Positions 34,578 to 41,073 of a DNA stretch of 49,341 bases are shown here, in pieces. Position 1 is the first letter of the stretch. Each line of letters starts with the position of its first letter. Under the pieces are notes generated by a model. It did no database searches. It worked only from the letters and a program-made list of their open reading frames with translations, and was not told where the DNA came from. The DNA comes from a virus, in the IMG/VR virus record IMGVR_UViG_3300010885_059862, positions 1 to 49,341 of that record; one strand, given 5' to 3'. Both the position numbers and the translations under genes were made by a program.

Positions 34578-34837
34578 GACATTTTAATTTTAATTTTAAA
34601 ATCTTTTTTTCCTTTTATCACACGATGATATACACCAGCTGGTATTTCAATCTTGCCTTCTATTAATTGAGGTAATTGATTATCAAATTGAATTAACCAG
34701 TCAGTGGCTTCTAAAGCTTCTACTATTCTATCTTCTTTATCAAAATGCCATTTGAGATCATCTTCATCAACAAATTCAGAAAAAAGTCTAATAACTTCTT
34801 TATCAGAAATTCTTTCTTGTTGAAAGGGAAGACTCAT
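34574..34837 (-). CDS. hypothetical protein, 87 aa
   Basis: Small acidic-to-basic protein with WHFDKEDRIVEALEATDW in the first half and IPAGVYHRVIKGKKDFKIK at the end. I recall similar small proteins in T4-like phages, beside the HAD/DUF-type neighbour, but no function. Its ATG overlaps the stop of the upstream HAD-fusion gene (TAATG), so it is translationally coupled. Confidence 0.7.
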   Translation of the reverse strand: MSLPFQQERISDKEVIRLFSEFVDEDDLKWHFDKEDRIVEALEATDWLIQFDNQLPQLIEGKIEIPAGVYHRVIKGKKDFKIKIKMS

Positions 34838-36000
34838 TACCAGACTCTTGAAGATTTTAGTCCCAGGGCTTTACGATATCGTGAAACATTACAGCTCCAA
34901 TATCCCGCGGTTGTTTTGTCCTTCTTCTGTGAACATTTATGTCTCGCTCTAAAAGATTTAGCTCTAGCTTTATTATTATTGCGAACTTTCATGTTAGGAT
35001 CACCAAAGGTAACTTTTTTAATTGTTCCTTTAGGAGTTTTAACATACACTGCAAATTTCTTAGGACCTCCAGGTGTTCTGAAAGGATGACTAAGTTTTAC
35101 TTTTTTACCATTTTTAATAGCTTCTGTTATATAACCTCTTTGCGGTCCGTTTTCTAAAACGTTAGACGCTTCGGCTAGACTTTCTATGAGAGTGCTAAAA
35201 TCATCTTTACCTGCATTGAATTGAATACCAATTCCACCTGCTTCTTCCCAAGCTTTAATATTCCTTTCCCAATCATCTATTAGTATATTAGGAATACCAT
35301 CTGTCTTAGCGTATTTGGCTTTATCTCTATCAAAAATTCTTTTTTCTGGTTGAATAGAAAGATTCTTATCTAGCCATTCATTTTTGCCTTTGACTACTTT
35401 TGTAGAATCATGATTTTTAAGATTAGCCGAAAGAATATTATACTTTCCTGCTAGGTTTTTAGCAATCTCAACTATATAGTCTGCTAAATCATATTTGGGT
35501 AAATTTGCAAATACTTTATCTGCATCATTCTCATGTATAACAAAGAAATTAGAATAATCTTTTTGTGTTAATTCCTCTATTGGTTTATCATACTCATTGG
35601 CAACGGTCTGATATAAATCACAAAGCACACCATCCATGTCAATAAAGATTTGAGAATGTATAGAGTTGTGTGGTACTATAGCTATACCTTCGGTTAAAAT
35701 GTCTTCCTCTAAAGTAACCGGAGCATCTAAATAAACTTCTCTTCCGTTATAAAGAGCCTTTTCTCCGACTGAAGATTCTATTAATTCTGCATCCTCATCA
35801 TTTAAAGCCAATGCATCTTGTTTGTAAAGTTCCCTTGCTTCCTCTATTAAAGCAAAATATTGATCGGAATAAATTCTAAAAATATTTTCACTCAAGGTTA
35901 ATTTATGTTTTAAGTGATAAGCCATTGCCTCACTAATAGTAGTATCCTTAAGAAGAATCATATGTCCTTCTTCGTTGTTATAGAAATCTTTAAAGTTCAT
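34837..36000 (-). CDS. T4-like conserved protein with inserted HAD phosphatase domain, 387 aa
   Basis: Three parts. Residues 1-115 (LTLSENIFRIYSDQYFALIE, ALYNGREVYLDAPV) and 300-387 (PFRTPGGPKKFAVYVKTPKG, ARAKSFRARHKCSQKKDKTT, GYWSCN) match the two ends of a protein family widespread in T4-like phages. Between them, about residues 116-290, is a HAD domain: FIDMDGVLCDLY (DxD), NILSANLKNHDS (motif II) and ILIDDWERNIKAWEEAGG (motif IV), like 5'-nucleotidases. The C-terminal Cys/His/basic part may bind nucleic acid or metal. Its ATG overlaps the HExxH gene stop (ATGA). Confidence 0.75.
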   Translation of the reverse strand: MNFKDFYNNEEGHMILLKDTTISEAMAYHLKHKLTLSENIFRIYSDQYFALIEEARELYKQDALALNDEDAELIESSVGEKALYNGREVYLDAPVTLEEDILTEGIAIVPHNSIHSQIFIDMDGVLCDLYQTVANEYDKPIEELTQKDYSNFFVIHENDADKVFANLPKYDLADYIVEIAKNLAGKYNILSANLKNHDSTKVVKGKNEWLDKNLSIQPEKRIFDRDKAKYAKTDGIPNILIDDWERNIKAWEEAGGIGIQFNAGKDDFSTLIESLAEASNVLENGPQRGYITEAIKNGKKVKLSHPFRTPGGPKKFAVYVKTPKGTIKKVTFGDPNMKVRNNNKARAKSFRARHKCSQKKDKTTAGYWSCNVSRYRKALGLKSSRVW

Positions 36001-36665
36001 TTCTTTATATTTAGGGCGATATGTTTATTAAAATGATTTTCAAATATAATACCCCACTTTTCTATTTTTTCCCAGTCTGATCTTATTTCATCTGCAAGAA
36101 AAGCTTTATCACAAGAAAGATAAGCCTGTATTTCATCTCTTAATACATTATTACAATATCCAGTTTTGCGAAGAATATTTTTTATTTTATCTAAAAGTCT
36201 TCTAGGAATACTATTAATAAGTTTAGTCACACTTTTTTTATATTTTTTATCCAAATTATAAAATGCATGACACAATTCATGATTGATAGTATGTTGATCA
36301 TTTTTTTGTGCTCCTATTAAATAATAAGGACCTTCTTCTTTTATATGATTAATTATCTTTTTTAAAGTGGTGTCATACATATTCCAGTCTGTCTGAACCC
36401 AAGCACCTTTGTAAAATTTATCTAAAATACCACTAGGGATATTAAAACCCGACCAGTCTTCAGGGTATGTAAATGTTCCTCCGTTTTTCAAAGAATAAAT
36501 TCTTTGAAATTCCATCATAGTAAAACTTTTACTTCTTACTTGTTCAAAAGGGGATTCATAAAATTCCTGGACTCTACAAAAAGTCATAGCTAAGTCATAG
36601 CTATTATCTATTTCACAAAGATAAACACCATCACAAATCTTTGTAAGTTCTGTTTTGATTTTCAT
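35997..36665 (-). CDS. HExxH metallopeptidase-like protein, 222 aa
   Basis: TINHELCHAFYNL holds HELCH, a zinc metallopeptidase motif, with DEIQAYLS about 50 residues later as possible third ligand region. No signal peptide and no membrane segment, so an intracellular peptidase or a peptidase-like binding protein. First gene of a three-gene operon (with the HAD fusion and an 87-aa protein) by overlapping stops and starts. Second HExxH protein in the window; not closely similar to the one at 29210. Confidence 0.6.
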   Translation of the reverse strand: MKIKTELTKICDGVYLCEIDNSYDLAMTFCRVQEFYESPFEQVRSKSFTMMEFQRIYSLKNGGTFTYPEDWSGFNIPSGILDKFYKGAWVQTDWNMYDTTLKKIINHIKEEGPYYLIGAQKNDQHTINHELCHAFYNLDKKYKKSVTKLINSIPRRLLDKIKNILRKTGYCNNVLRDEIQAYLSCDKAFLADEIRSDWEKIEKWGIIFENHFNKHIALNIKK

Positions 36666-36670
36666 TTAAA

Positions 36671-36757
36671 TGGTGGGTAGTCTGGGGAACGATCCCAGCG
36701 AGTCTTTATGACGTTGGATTTACAGTCCAAACCGCCTCCTTAGCGGTATACCTACCC
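36671..36757 (-). tRNA. tRNA-Tyr(GUA), class II
   Basis: Loop CTGTAAA with anticodon GUA, long variable arm, discriminator A and encoded CCA. Acceptor pairs except for the seventh position (G-A). The T-loop is ATCGTTC, with A54 and U58 in place of the invariant U54 and A58. Confidence 0.88.
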
Positions 36758-36805
36758 ATTTAAATTACATAACGTGCATGGTTTTTTCTTCGCTCATGTT
36801 TATCT

Positions 36806-36834
36806 ATAATAGTATATTTTTATTTTTATATCAA
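36806..36834 (-). promoter_or_regulatory. sigma70-like promoter upstream of tRNA-Tyr
   Basis: TTGATA (36829-36834), 17-base spacer, TATTAT (36806-36811) in the 102-base gap between tRNA-Gln and tRNA-Tyr. The gap otherwise holds only a 10-codon frame (MSEEKTMHVM), probably not a gene. Confidence 0.55.
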
Positions 36835-36859
36835 CTTAAAAGAATCATTTTATTTAAAA

Positions 36860-36935
36860 TGGCTACGGAGGAAGGGCTCGAACCTTCAACCAGCGGATCC
36901 AAATTCCGCTGCGCTACCAATTGCGCCACTCCGTA
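36860..36935 (-). tRNA. tRNA-Gln(UUG)
   Basis: Acceptor TACGGAG/CTCCGTA with the U1-A72 pair typical for Gln, anticodon stem GCGGA/TCCGC, loop ATTTGGA with anticodon UUG, T-loop TTCGAGC, G73 and encoded CCA. Confidence 0.92.
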
Positions 36936-36942
36936 TTAAAAA

Positions 36943-37257
36943 TTAAGAAATTAAATTTTCTAGTTTTTGTAAAACTTCAATTTTTTTTTCTAATAGATTT
37001 TCCTGCTTCTTTAAAAGATCTTCTTGTTGCTCTTCTAAAGAACCCTCCTCTAATAAAGTCCCATCAATAACCGGATTTTCTAATAACGAACCTTCTGCAA
37101 TTGGAACCTCAATTATAGGTGTTTCAGTTGACGGTGTCTCTAATAAGGTTTCGTCAGTCTCTGGCACTTCCGTAAGAAGTGTTTCTTCAACAACTGGAGG
37201 ATTGTTTATTAATTTAGTAGGAATGCCTTTGAAAGCGGATGTAGTGGAATTACTCAT
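36943..37257 (-). CDS. low-complexity acidic protein, 104 aa
   Basis: Made largely of imperfect repeats of the type TLLETP/SLLENP/TLLEEG, with Glu, Pro, Thr and Leu dominating, then a C-terminal coiled coil (EEQQEDLLKKQENLLEKK). Many L-x-E sequences are present, which could be cut by a prohead protease if it enters the head. No other clue. Lies two bases downstream of the purA-like gene and seven bases before tRNA-Gln. Confidence 0.6.
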   Translation of the reverse strand: MSNSTTSAFKGIPTKLINNPPVVEETLLTEVPETDETLLETPSTETPIIEVPIAEGSLLENPVIDGTLLEEGSLEEQQEDLLKKQENLLEKKIEVLQKLENLIS

Positions 37258-37259
37258 GA

Positions 37260-38258
37260 TTATATATTAGTCGGGTTTCCAGAAAATACAATATCTTTTT
37301 CTGTTAATTCTGTATTTTCTATTATATCTTTTATTAGACTCTTCTTAAAAGGATTAAGACCAATTGATACGAATCCGTTATTATCAAAATTATATCTAAA
37401 CTCTCCTACCGCTTCTAATACATCACACTTGTTAATAATCAACTTAGTTGCACCAGAAAGATTAATTGCATCTACTAGTTTTCTAACATTGAGCCAATTT
37501 ACAATCCTTTTCCTTCCAGTTGTTGTTCCTACTTCCCCACCGACTTCAATAATTTTATTTAACATCGGATCTTCCCAAAGACTTTCCGGAAATAAGGGAT
37601 CTACACCACTCTTAGTATCATAGATTTTTGCGACTCCTATAATATCTCGAATTTTCTTTGGTGAAAATCCAAGAGAACAAGCATTGTGAGGAAAGGTTTC
37701 AGAACTTGTAACATAAGGATAATCTCCCCAATTAATATCAAGCCAAATACTCTGTGCTCCTTCACAAAGAATCTTACCTTCTAATTTACAGTCCCAAATA
37801 TAAGGTTTAAGTATATCTATATCTTTTGCTCTTAACCCAATGCGATTTGCTTTATCTGCATAACAAGGAGCTATACCTTGGCCTGTAGTTCCTAATTTTG
37901 GTTTGAGATGTTCAATGTCATATGCAATATGATTCAATGTAATAATATGTGCATTTGGATGAATCTTTATAAGATTTGTATCAAATCCGTTTTCTTGTAA
38001 ATAAAAAATTTCATCTTGAAATTTATGAACATTAATAACGCAATTTGGACCAATAATAGATGGTTTATTATGAAATATACCTGAAGGAATCAAATGAGTT
38101 TTAAATTTTTTACCATCGAGATAAACAGTATGACCTGCATTTGGTCCGCCATTCCAACGACAAACCATATCATAATCTTTAGCTAAGGCGCTTGATACTT
38201 TACCTTTGCCTTCGTCACCCCAAGCAAGACCTACAATAACATCTACATAATCAATCAT
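37260..38258 (-). CDS. adenylosuccinate synthetase family protein (short, PurA/PurZ type)
   Basis: 332 aa against about 430 for bacterial PurA; archaeal PurA and phage PurZ enzymes are this short. N-terminal GLAWGDEGKGK keeps the catalytic Asp (Asp15), and GGPNAGHT holds the catalytic His43. LGTTGQGIAPCY, LCEGAQSIWLDI, YPYVTSSETF and GTTTGRKR (aspartate-binding loop) are intact. Reaction: IMP or a dGMP-like substrate plus aspartate and GTP or ATP to the succino-nucleotide. The Asp argues for ordinary PurA or for the Asp-retaining PurZ0 group, against the Ser-type PurZ. TATAAT lies six bases before the ATG. Confidence 0.88.
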   Translation of the reverse strand: MIDYVDVIVGLAWGDEGKGKVSSALAKDYDMVCRWNGGPNAGHTVYLDGKKFKTHLIPSGIFHNKPSIIGPNCVINVHKFQDEIFYLQENGFDTNLIKIHPNAHIITLNHIAYDIEHLKPKLGTTGQGIAPCYADKANRIGLRAKDIDILKPYIWDCKLEGKILCEGAQSIWLDINWGDYPYVTSSETFPHNACSLGFSPKKIRDIIGVAKIYDTKSGVDPLFPESLWEDPMLNKIIEVGGEVGTTTGRKRIVNWLNVRKLVDAINLSGATKLIINKCDVLEAVGEFRYNFDNNGFVSIGLNPFKKSLIKDIIENTELTEKDIVFSGNPTNI

Positions 38259-38296
38259 CCATTTATTATAATGGATGTAATAAAAAAATCTAGGAA

Positions 38297-38659
38297 TTAT
38301 GCGTTGTATACAAGAACACTACCAGAAGTTAATTTAATTGCACTAAATGAACCATTAATAGTGAATCCAACTGGGAACGTAGTGGAACCAATTGAGATAT
38401 TTGAATTATACTGTGTCCCGTTTACAGCTGTAATACCAGAGAAAACCGTATTTGTAATAGCTACTATTTGTTTAAATAAACCTGTTAATGTATTAGTGTT
38501 AGTAATCAAATTAAAACCATTAGCACCGGCTTGATTCGTATCATAAACAGCTGCAGCAAAAAGTGGTACATTTTGATCATTTTGAACATTAAACCAGGAA
38601 TTACTCCAAGCAACATTTGGATTTGTTTGTAATGATTGAAGTGTAGGGGATAATTGCAT
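38297..38659 (-). CDS. hypothetical beta-rich protein, 120 aa
   Basis: Ser/Thr/Asn/Val-rich with many short strand-like runs (NGFNLITNTNTLTGL, SIGSTTFPVGFTINGS) and a final GSVLVYNA. No charged helices. This composition suits an exposed virion or fibre-like protein, but I recognise no family. It lies between the purA-like gene and tRNA-Asn, outside the structural cluster. Confidence 0.6.
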   Translation of the reverse strand: MQLSPTLQSLQTNPNVAWSNSWFNVQNDQNVPLFAAAVYDTNQAGANGFNLITNTNTLTGLFKQIVAITNTVFSGITAVNGTQYNSNISIGSTTFPVGFTINGSFSAIKLTSGSVLVYNA

Positions 38660-38709
38660 ATATTCTTAATTACTTATCTCTTAGATGAACCATTAATACT
38701 TTAAAAAAA

Positions 38710-38785
38710 TGGCTCCCCGGGCTGGGTACGATCCAGCAACCCTGCGATTAACAGTCGCATGCTCTACCAATTGAGCTACCGAGGA
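38710..38785 (-). tRNA. tRNA-Asn(GUU)
   Basis: Acceptor TCCTCGG/CCGGGGA with one G-U, anticodon stem TGCGA/TCGCA, loop CTGTTAA with anticodon GUU, G73 and encoded CCA. T-loop ATCGTAC has A54 and U58, as in the tRNA-Tyr of this window. Confidence 0.9.
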
Positions 38786-38795
38786 ATAAATTTTA

Positions 38796-38869
38796 TCGTG
38801 ATGGAGAGACTCGAACTCTCAAATCTCCTGGTCCCAAACCAGGCGCCTTAACCATTGGGCTACATCACG
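38796..38869 (-). tRNA. tRNA-Pro(UGG)
   Basis: Acceptor CGTGATG/CATCACG, anticodon stem CCTGG/CCAGG, loop TTTGGGA with anticodon UGG, T-loop TTCGAGT, A73. CCA is not encoded. Probably co-transcribed with tRNA-Asn. Confidence 0.9.
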
Positions 38870-38877
38870 TATTATTT

Positions 38878-38906
38878 ATATTAATACGTTTTAGCTGATA
38901 AAGCAA
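38878..38906 (-). promoter_or_regulatory. sigma70-like promoter of tRNA-Pro and tRNA-Asn
   Basis: TTGCTT (38901-38906), 17-base spacer ending in GTAT, TAATAT (38878-38883), eight bases before the tRNA 5' end. Closely parallels the tRNA-Val promoter. Confidence 0.6.
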
Positions 38907-38909
38907 TGA

Positions 38910-39263
38910 CTATACGTCTGGGTTATCGTTTTTTTCTTTTAATCTCTCGTTCCAAATTGGAATATCTTCTAATACATGAGGATTAATATTATGAAAATTA
39001 CCTATATGACCTATAAGCAAATGGCAATTTACACCATGTTTTTCACATTCACAAAGTGTTACAAGATTAGTAGGTTCTAATTCTAATTCTGGATGCAAAT
39101 GAAAAGGTTTAATATGATGTACATTAAGATTTTCATTACCTTCACAAACTGCACAAGTAGGATGTTGTTTTAAATGACTTTCTCTCACACCAGTCCATTT
39201 AGGAGAACGAGAAGCTGTTATAGGAGCTTTGCCTTGAAGAGCGTCTTTAATTCTTGTAAACAT
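38910..39263 (-). CDS. HNH endonuclease
   Basis: 117 aa. CAVCEGNENLNVHHIKPFH gives the first Cys pair and the catalytic His pair; EPTNLVTLCE and GVNCHLLIGH complete the betabetaalpha-metal fold. Free-standing small HNH proteins in tRNA-rich phage regions are often homing nucleases, and this one sits between tRNA-Cys and tRNA-Pro. It could equally serve in packaging, as HK97-type HNH proteins do. Confidence 0.85.
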   Translation of the reverse strand: MFTRIKDALQGKAPITASRSPKWTGVRESHLKQHPTCAVCEGNENLNVHHIKPFHLHPELELEPTNLVTLCECEKHGVNCHLLIGHIGNFHNINPHVLEDIPIWNERLKEKNDNPDV

Positions 39264-39265
39264 AC

Positions 39266-39278
39266 AAATACTTACCCC
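39266..39278 (-). promoter_or_regulatory. late-promoter-like box GGGGTAAGTATTT
   Basis: Two bases before the ATG at 39263. Contains the TAAGTATT core seen before other genes here. Confidence 0.4.
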
Positions 39279-39283
39279 TTATA

Positions 39284-39361
39284 TGGAGCGCCGGACTGGA
39301 TTTGAACCAGTGGTTGTAAGGTTTTGCAGACCCTTGCTTTGGACCGCTCAGCCACCGACGC
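39284..39361 (-). tRNA. tRNA-Cys(GCA)
   Basis: Acceptor GCGTCGG/CCGGCGC, anticodon stem AGGGT/ACCTT, loop CTGCAAA with anticodon GCA, T-loop TTCAAAT, U73 as usual for Cys, and encoded CCA. Ten bases after tRNA-Ser. Confidence 0.9.
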
Positions 39362-39371
39362 GTTAAAACAA

Positions 39372-39459
39372 AAGAGCGAGTGGGATTCGAACCCACGGAG
39401 GTGTATTAGACCTCGGAATTTTAGTAGAATTCTCCTTTAAACCACTCAGGCATCGCTCC
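39372..39459 (-). tRNA. tRNA-Ser(ACU), class II, atypical anticodon
   Basis: Acceptor GGAGCGA/TCGCTCT, D-arm with TGAGTGGTTTAAA, perfect anticodon stem GAATT/AATTC around loop CTACTAA, a long variable arm and T-arm GTGGG/CCCAC with TTCGAAT. The anticodon reads ACU, for codon AGU, where GCU is normal. The discriminator is U, not the usual G of tRNA-Ser, and CCA is not encoded. Identity therefore less sure. Confidence 0.75.
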
Positions 39460-39469
39460 GTATAAAGAT

Positions 39470-39497
39470 ATATTATAGCCTCTGGTGCTCAAGTCAA
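39470..39497 (-). promoter_or_regulatory. sigma70-like promoter of tRNA-Ser and tRNA-Cys
   Basis: TTGACT (39492-39497), 16-base spacer, TAATAT (39470-39475), with an overlapping TATAAT at 39472-39477. It sits in the gap after the hsp20 stop codon. Confidence 0.55.
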
Positions 39498-39511
39498 GGC
39501 TAAAATAAACT

Positions 39512-39994
39512 TTAGTTAACCTTTACGTCAATATTGATGACCTCCGGTTTCACGACTGGCACCTTAACTCGGAGCAGCCCGTCTGTGTATGTCGATGAGA
39601 TAGATTTAACATCTGCATTATCTTTCAGTGTGAAGGACAATTGTCCCTTACGACGACTGATTCCTTTGCGATGGAAGATGATAGTCTCATCATATTCTTC
39701 ATCTTCTTTACTAACGTCAATGACGAGTTTATTCTCTTTAACTTTGACGTTAATATGATCCTTTCCGACACCTGCAAGTGCCACTTCAATATAGAAGGTT
39801 TGCGGGTTGCCCTCGGGATCTGTTTCTGCAACGATGTTATAAGGATAGGTAGCATTTGGCACATCAAATGCTTTATCGAAATCCTTAAGGACATCTGTCA
39901 ACCAACTTTCGTTAAACAGGGCTGGAAGTTGGTTATAACCAGTACCTGCTGCAGGAATGACCCTGCCTAGTGTGTATGTGTTGTTTGTTGTCAT
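39512..39994 (-). CDS. hsp20: small heat shock protein, Hsp20 family
   Basis: 160 aa from the ATG at 39994, chosen because AAGGAG lies seven bases upstream; the longer frame is ignored. The alpha-crystallin domain runs from about residue 50 (YPYNIVAETD) to the conserved YTDGLLRVKVPV near the end; FYIEVALAGVGKDHINVKV is its central part. An ATP-independent holdase; Hsp20 genes are common in T4-like cyanophages and freshwater phages. The gene is richer in G+C than its neighbours (34 of 60 bases at 39541-39600 by hand count) and has a strong Shine-Dalgarno, both unusual here, hinting at recent acquisition. Confidence 0.92.
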   Translation of the reverse strand: MTTNNTYTLGRVIPAAGTGYNQLPALFNESWLTDVLKDFDKAFDVPNATYPYNIVAETDPEGNPQTFYIEVALAGVGKDHINVKVKENKLVIDVSKEDEEYDETIIFHRKGISRRKGQLSFTLKDNADVKSISSTYTDGLLRVKVPVVKPEVINIDVKVN

Positions 39995-40001
39995 ATTTGT
40001 T

Positions 40002-40007
40002 CTCCTT
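40002..40007 (-). promoter_or_regulatory. Shine-Dalgarno site of hsp20
   Basis: AAGGAG with seven bases to the ATG. One of very few canonical ribosome binding sites in the window. TTGACA on the same strand at about 40078-40083 is a possible -35, but no good -10 is correctly spaced. Confidence 0.75.
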
Positions 40008-40104
40008 GTTATAAGCGAGTTAATATGTTTAGCTTTAGTCTTGTTGAGCACCAGAGCTATGAATATAATTATGCTTGAGATGTCAAAAAATGCAACAAAA
40101 ATTT

Positions 40105-40179
40105 TGGCATCCTCGACGGGATTCGAACCCGTGCTAAGCCCGTGAAAGGGGCTGGTGCTAACCGCTACACTACGAGGAC
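40105..40179 (-). tRNA. tRNA-Glu(UUC)
   Basis: Acceptor GTCCTCG/CGAGGAT with a G-U end pair, anticodon stem AGCCC/GGGCT, loop CTTTCAC with anticodon UUC, T-loop TTCGAAT, G73 and encoded CCA. Confidence 0.92.
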
Positions 40180-40196
40180 GTATTTAAAAAAGAATA

Positions 40197-40313
40197 TTAA
40201 AAGAATTTACGTTTAATAGCAACTAGAAAGTTATATATTTTAATAAAACTATATATTATTACAAAAGGCAATAATATTAACCCAGTCATAGCGGCTTCAA
40301 GAGGGTCCAACAC
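40197..40313 (-). CDS. small membrane protein, 38 aa (GTG start)
   Basis: From a GTG at 40313 just after the tRNA-Gly gene, with CTAAGTATAT directly upstream. The frame begins LDPLEAAMTGLILLPFVIIY, has one membrane helix and ends basic (AIKRKFF). An ATG at codon 9 is the alternative start. The longer upstream frame runs through the tRNA and is rejected. Function unknown. Confidence 0.4.
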   Translation of the reverse strand: MLDPLEAAMTGLILLPFVIIYSFIKIYNFLVAIKRKFF

Positions 40314-40329
40314 ATATATACTTAGTGAA

Positions 40330-40401
40330 TGCGGTATGAGAGAATCAAACTCTCGTCTCAGCTTTGGAAGAGCCATGTAATAGTCATTATACCAATACCG
40401 C
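40330..40401 (-). tRNA. tRNA-Gly(UCC)
   Basis: Acceptor GCGGTAT/ATACCGC is perfect; loop CTTCCAA gives anticodon UCC; the anticodon stem has G-U pairs. T-arm GAGAG/CTCTC has loop TTTGATT, so the conserved C56 is U. A73, no encoded CCA. Confidence 0.85.
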
Positions 40402-40408
40402 TTCAAAA

Positions 40409-40482
40409 TGGAGCCTAGTAAGAGAATCGAACTCTTGTTTGATGATTACAAATCAACCGTTTTACCATTAAACTAACCAGGC
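40409..40482 (-). tRNA. tRNA-Thr(UGU)
   Basis: Acceptor GCCTGGT/ACTAGGC, D-stem GTTT/AAAC, loop TTTGTAA with anticodon UGU, T-arm AAGAG/CTCTT with TTCGATT, U73 and encoded CCA. The anticodon stem has one U-U mismatch (28-42). Confidence 0.85.
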
Positions 40483-40484
40483 AT

Positions 40485-40880
40485 TTAAAATCTTATTGGT
40501 GTATCTAATTTAGTAAAGATATATCTTTTTTCTCCTGGAACTTTTCTAAAAAGAGGATTTTTTGTTTTCAAAGAATAACAAAGAGGAATATCTTCTGGAT
40601 TCTCTAGATCTTTTCTACGAGACCAAACAGGATTACCTTTATTATTCTTACCAATACCATAATTCATCTGATATCGCTTCTCTCCAGTCTTAATATCAAG
40701 CAAATTAATGCGATATCTATTGATTCCAATGCGATTGTTATGCGCAACTTTGAATACAGCGCCTTGTTCAATTAAAACTGGTCGGTCTTGCTCATCATAA
40801 GCAATGGAATTGGCTGGAGCTTCTAGAACCATGCCTTTAATAACTTGGCTTTCAATATTTGCTAGTGCTATATGAATCAT
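40485..40880 (-). CDS. hypothetical protein, 131 aa
   Basis: Starts at the ATG at 40880 (MIHIALANIESQ). Beta-rich and charged, with EQGAVFKVAHNNRIGINRY in the middle and a basic C-terminal half. No known motif or membrane segment. Ends two bases before tRNA-Thr, so the mRNA probably continues into the tRNAs. Confidence 0.6.
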   Translation of the reverse strand: MIHIALANIESQVIKGMVLEAPANSIAYDEQDRPVLIEQGAVFKVAHNNRIGINRYRINLLDIKTGEKRYQMNYGIGKNNKGNPVWSRRKDLENPEDIPLCYSLKTKNPLFRKVPGEKRYIFTKLDTPIRF

Positions 40881-40918
40881 ACAATTAATATATGATATAT
40901 TATTAGGAAAAATCAACT

Positions 40919-41056
40919 TTAATTTACTAAAACGTCTTTTTTATTTAAAATGAAAACTGGACTATTTATATTAACTCTCACCTTATATTGAGATTCGCTT
41001 TCGTCTATAATTTCTACTACTTGACCTTTTAAAAGAACAGGATGAGCGTCGGTCAT
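40919..41056 (-). CDS. small protein, 45 aa, with strong Shine-Dalgarno
   Basis: Begins MTDAHPVLLKGQVVEIIDES and continues as alternating strand-like residues (YKVRVNINSPVFILN), resembling a tiny beta-barrel or SH3-like fold. AAGGAG (41062-41067) is five bases before the ATG. It is preceded by a structured leader. Function unknown. Codon composition and the ribosome site make it a convincing small gene. Confidence 0.7.
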   Translation of the reverse strand: MTDAHPVLLKGQVVEIIDESESQYKVRVNINSPVFILNKKDVLVN

Positions 41057-41073
41057 TATAACTCCTTGACGAT

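Noticed and set aside
37260-38258. Definite PurZ and Z-genome call
   Set aside because: The catalytic Asp is kept and no MazZ, DatZ or DpoZ gene is visible, so I keep the family-level call only.
38271-38534. Rightward frame opposite the 120-aa beta-rich protein
   Set aside because: Overlaps the leftward frame fully, has a less coherent composition and lacks a leader like those of other genes.
39372-39459. Possible amber suppressor tRNA with CUA in the loop region
   Set aside because: Placing CUA at positions 34-36 breaks the anticodon stem; only the ACU reading gives five paired bases and a U33.
40314-40406. N-terminal extension of the 38-aa membrane protein
   Set aside because: It runs through the tRNA-Gly gene; a GTG after the tRNA is the more likely start.
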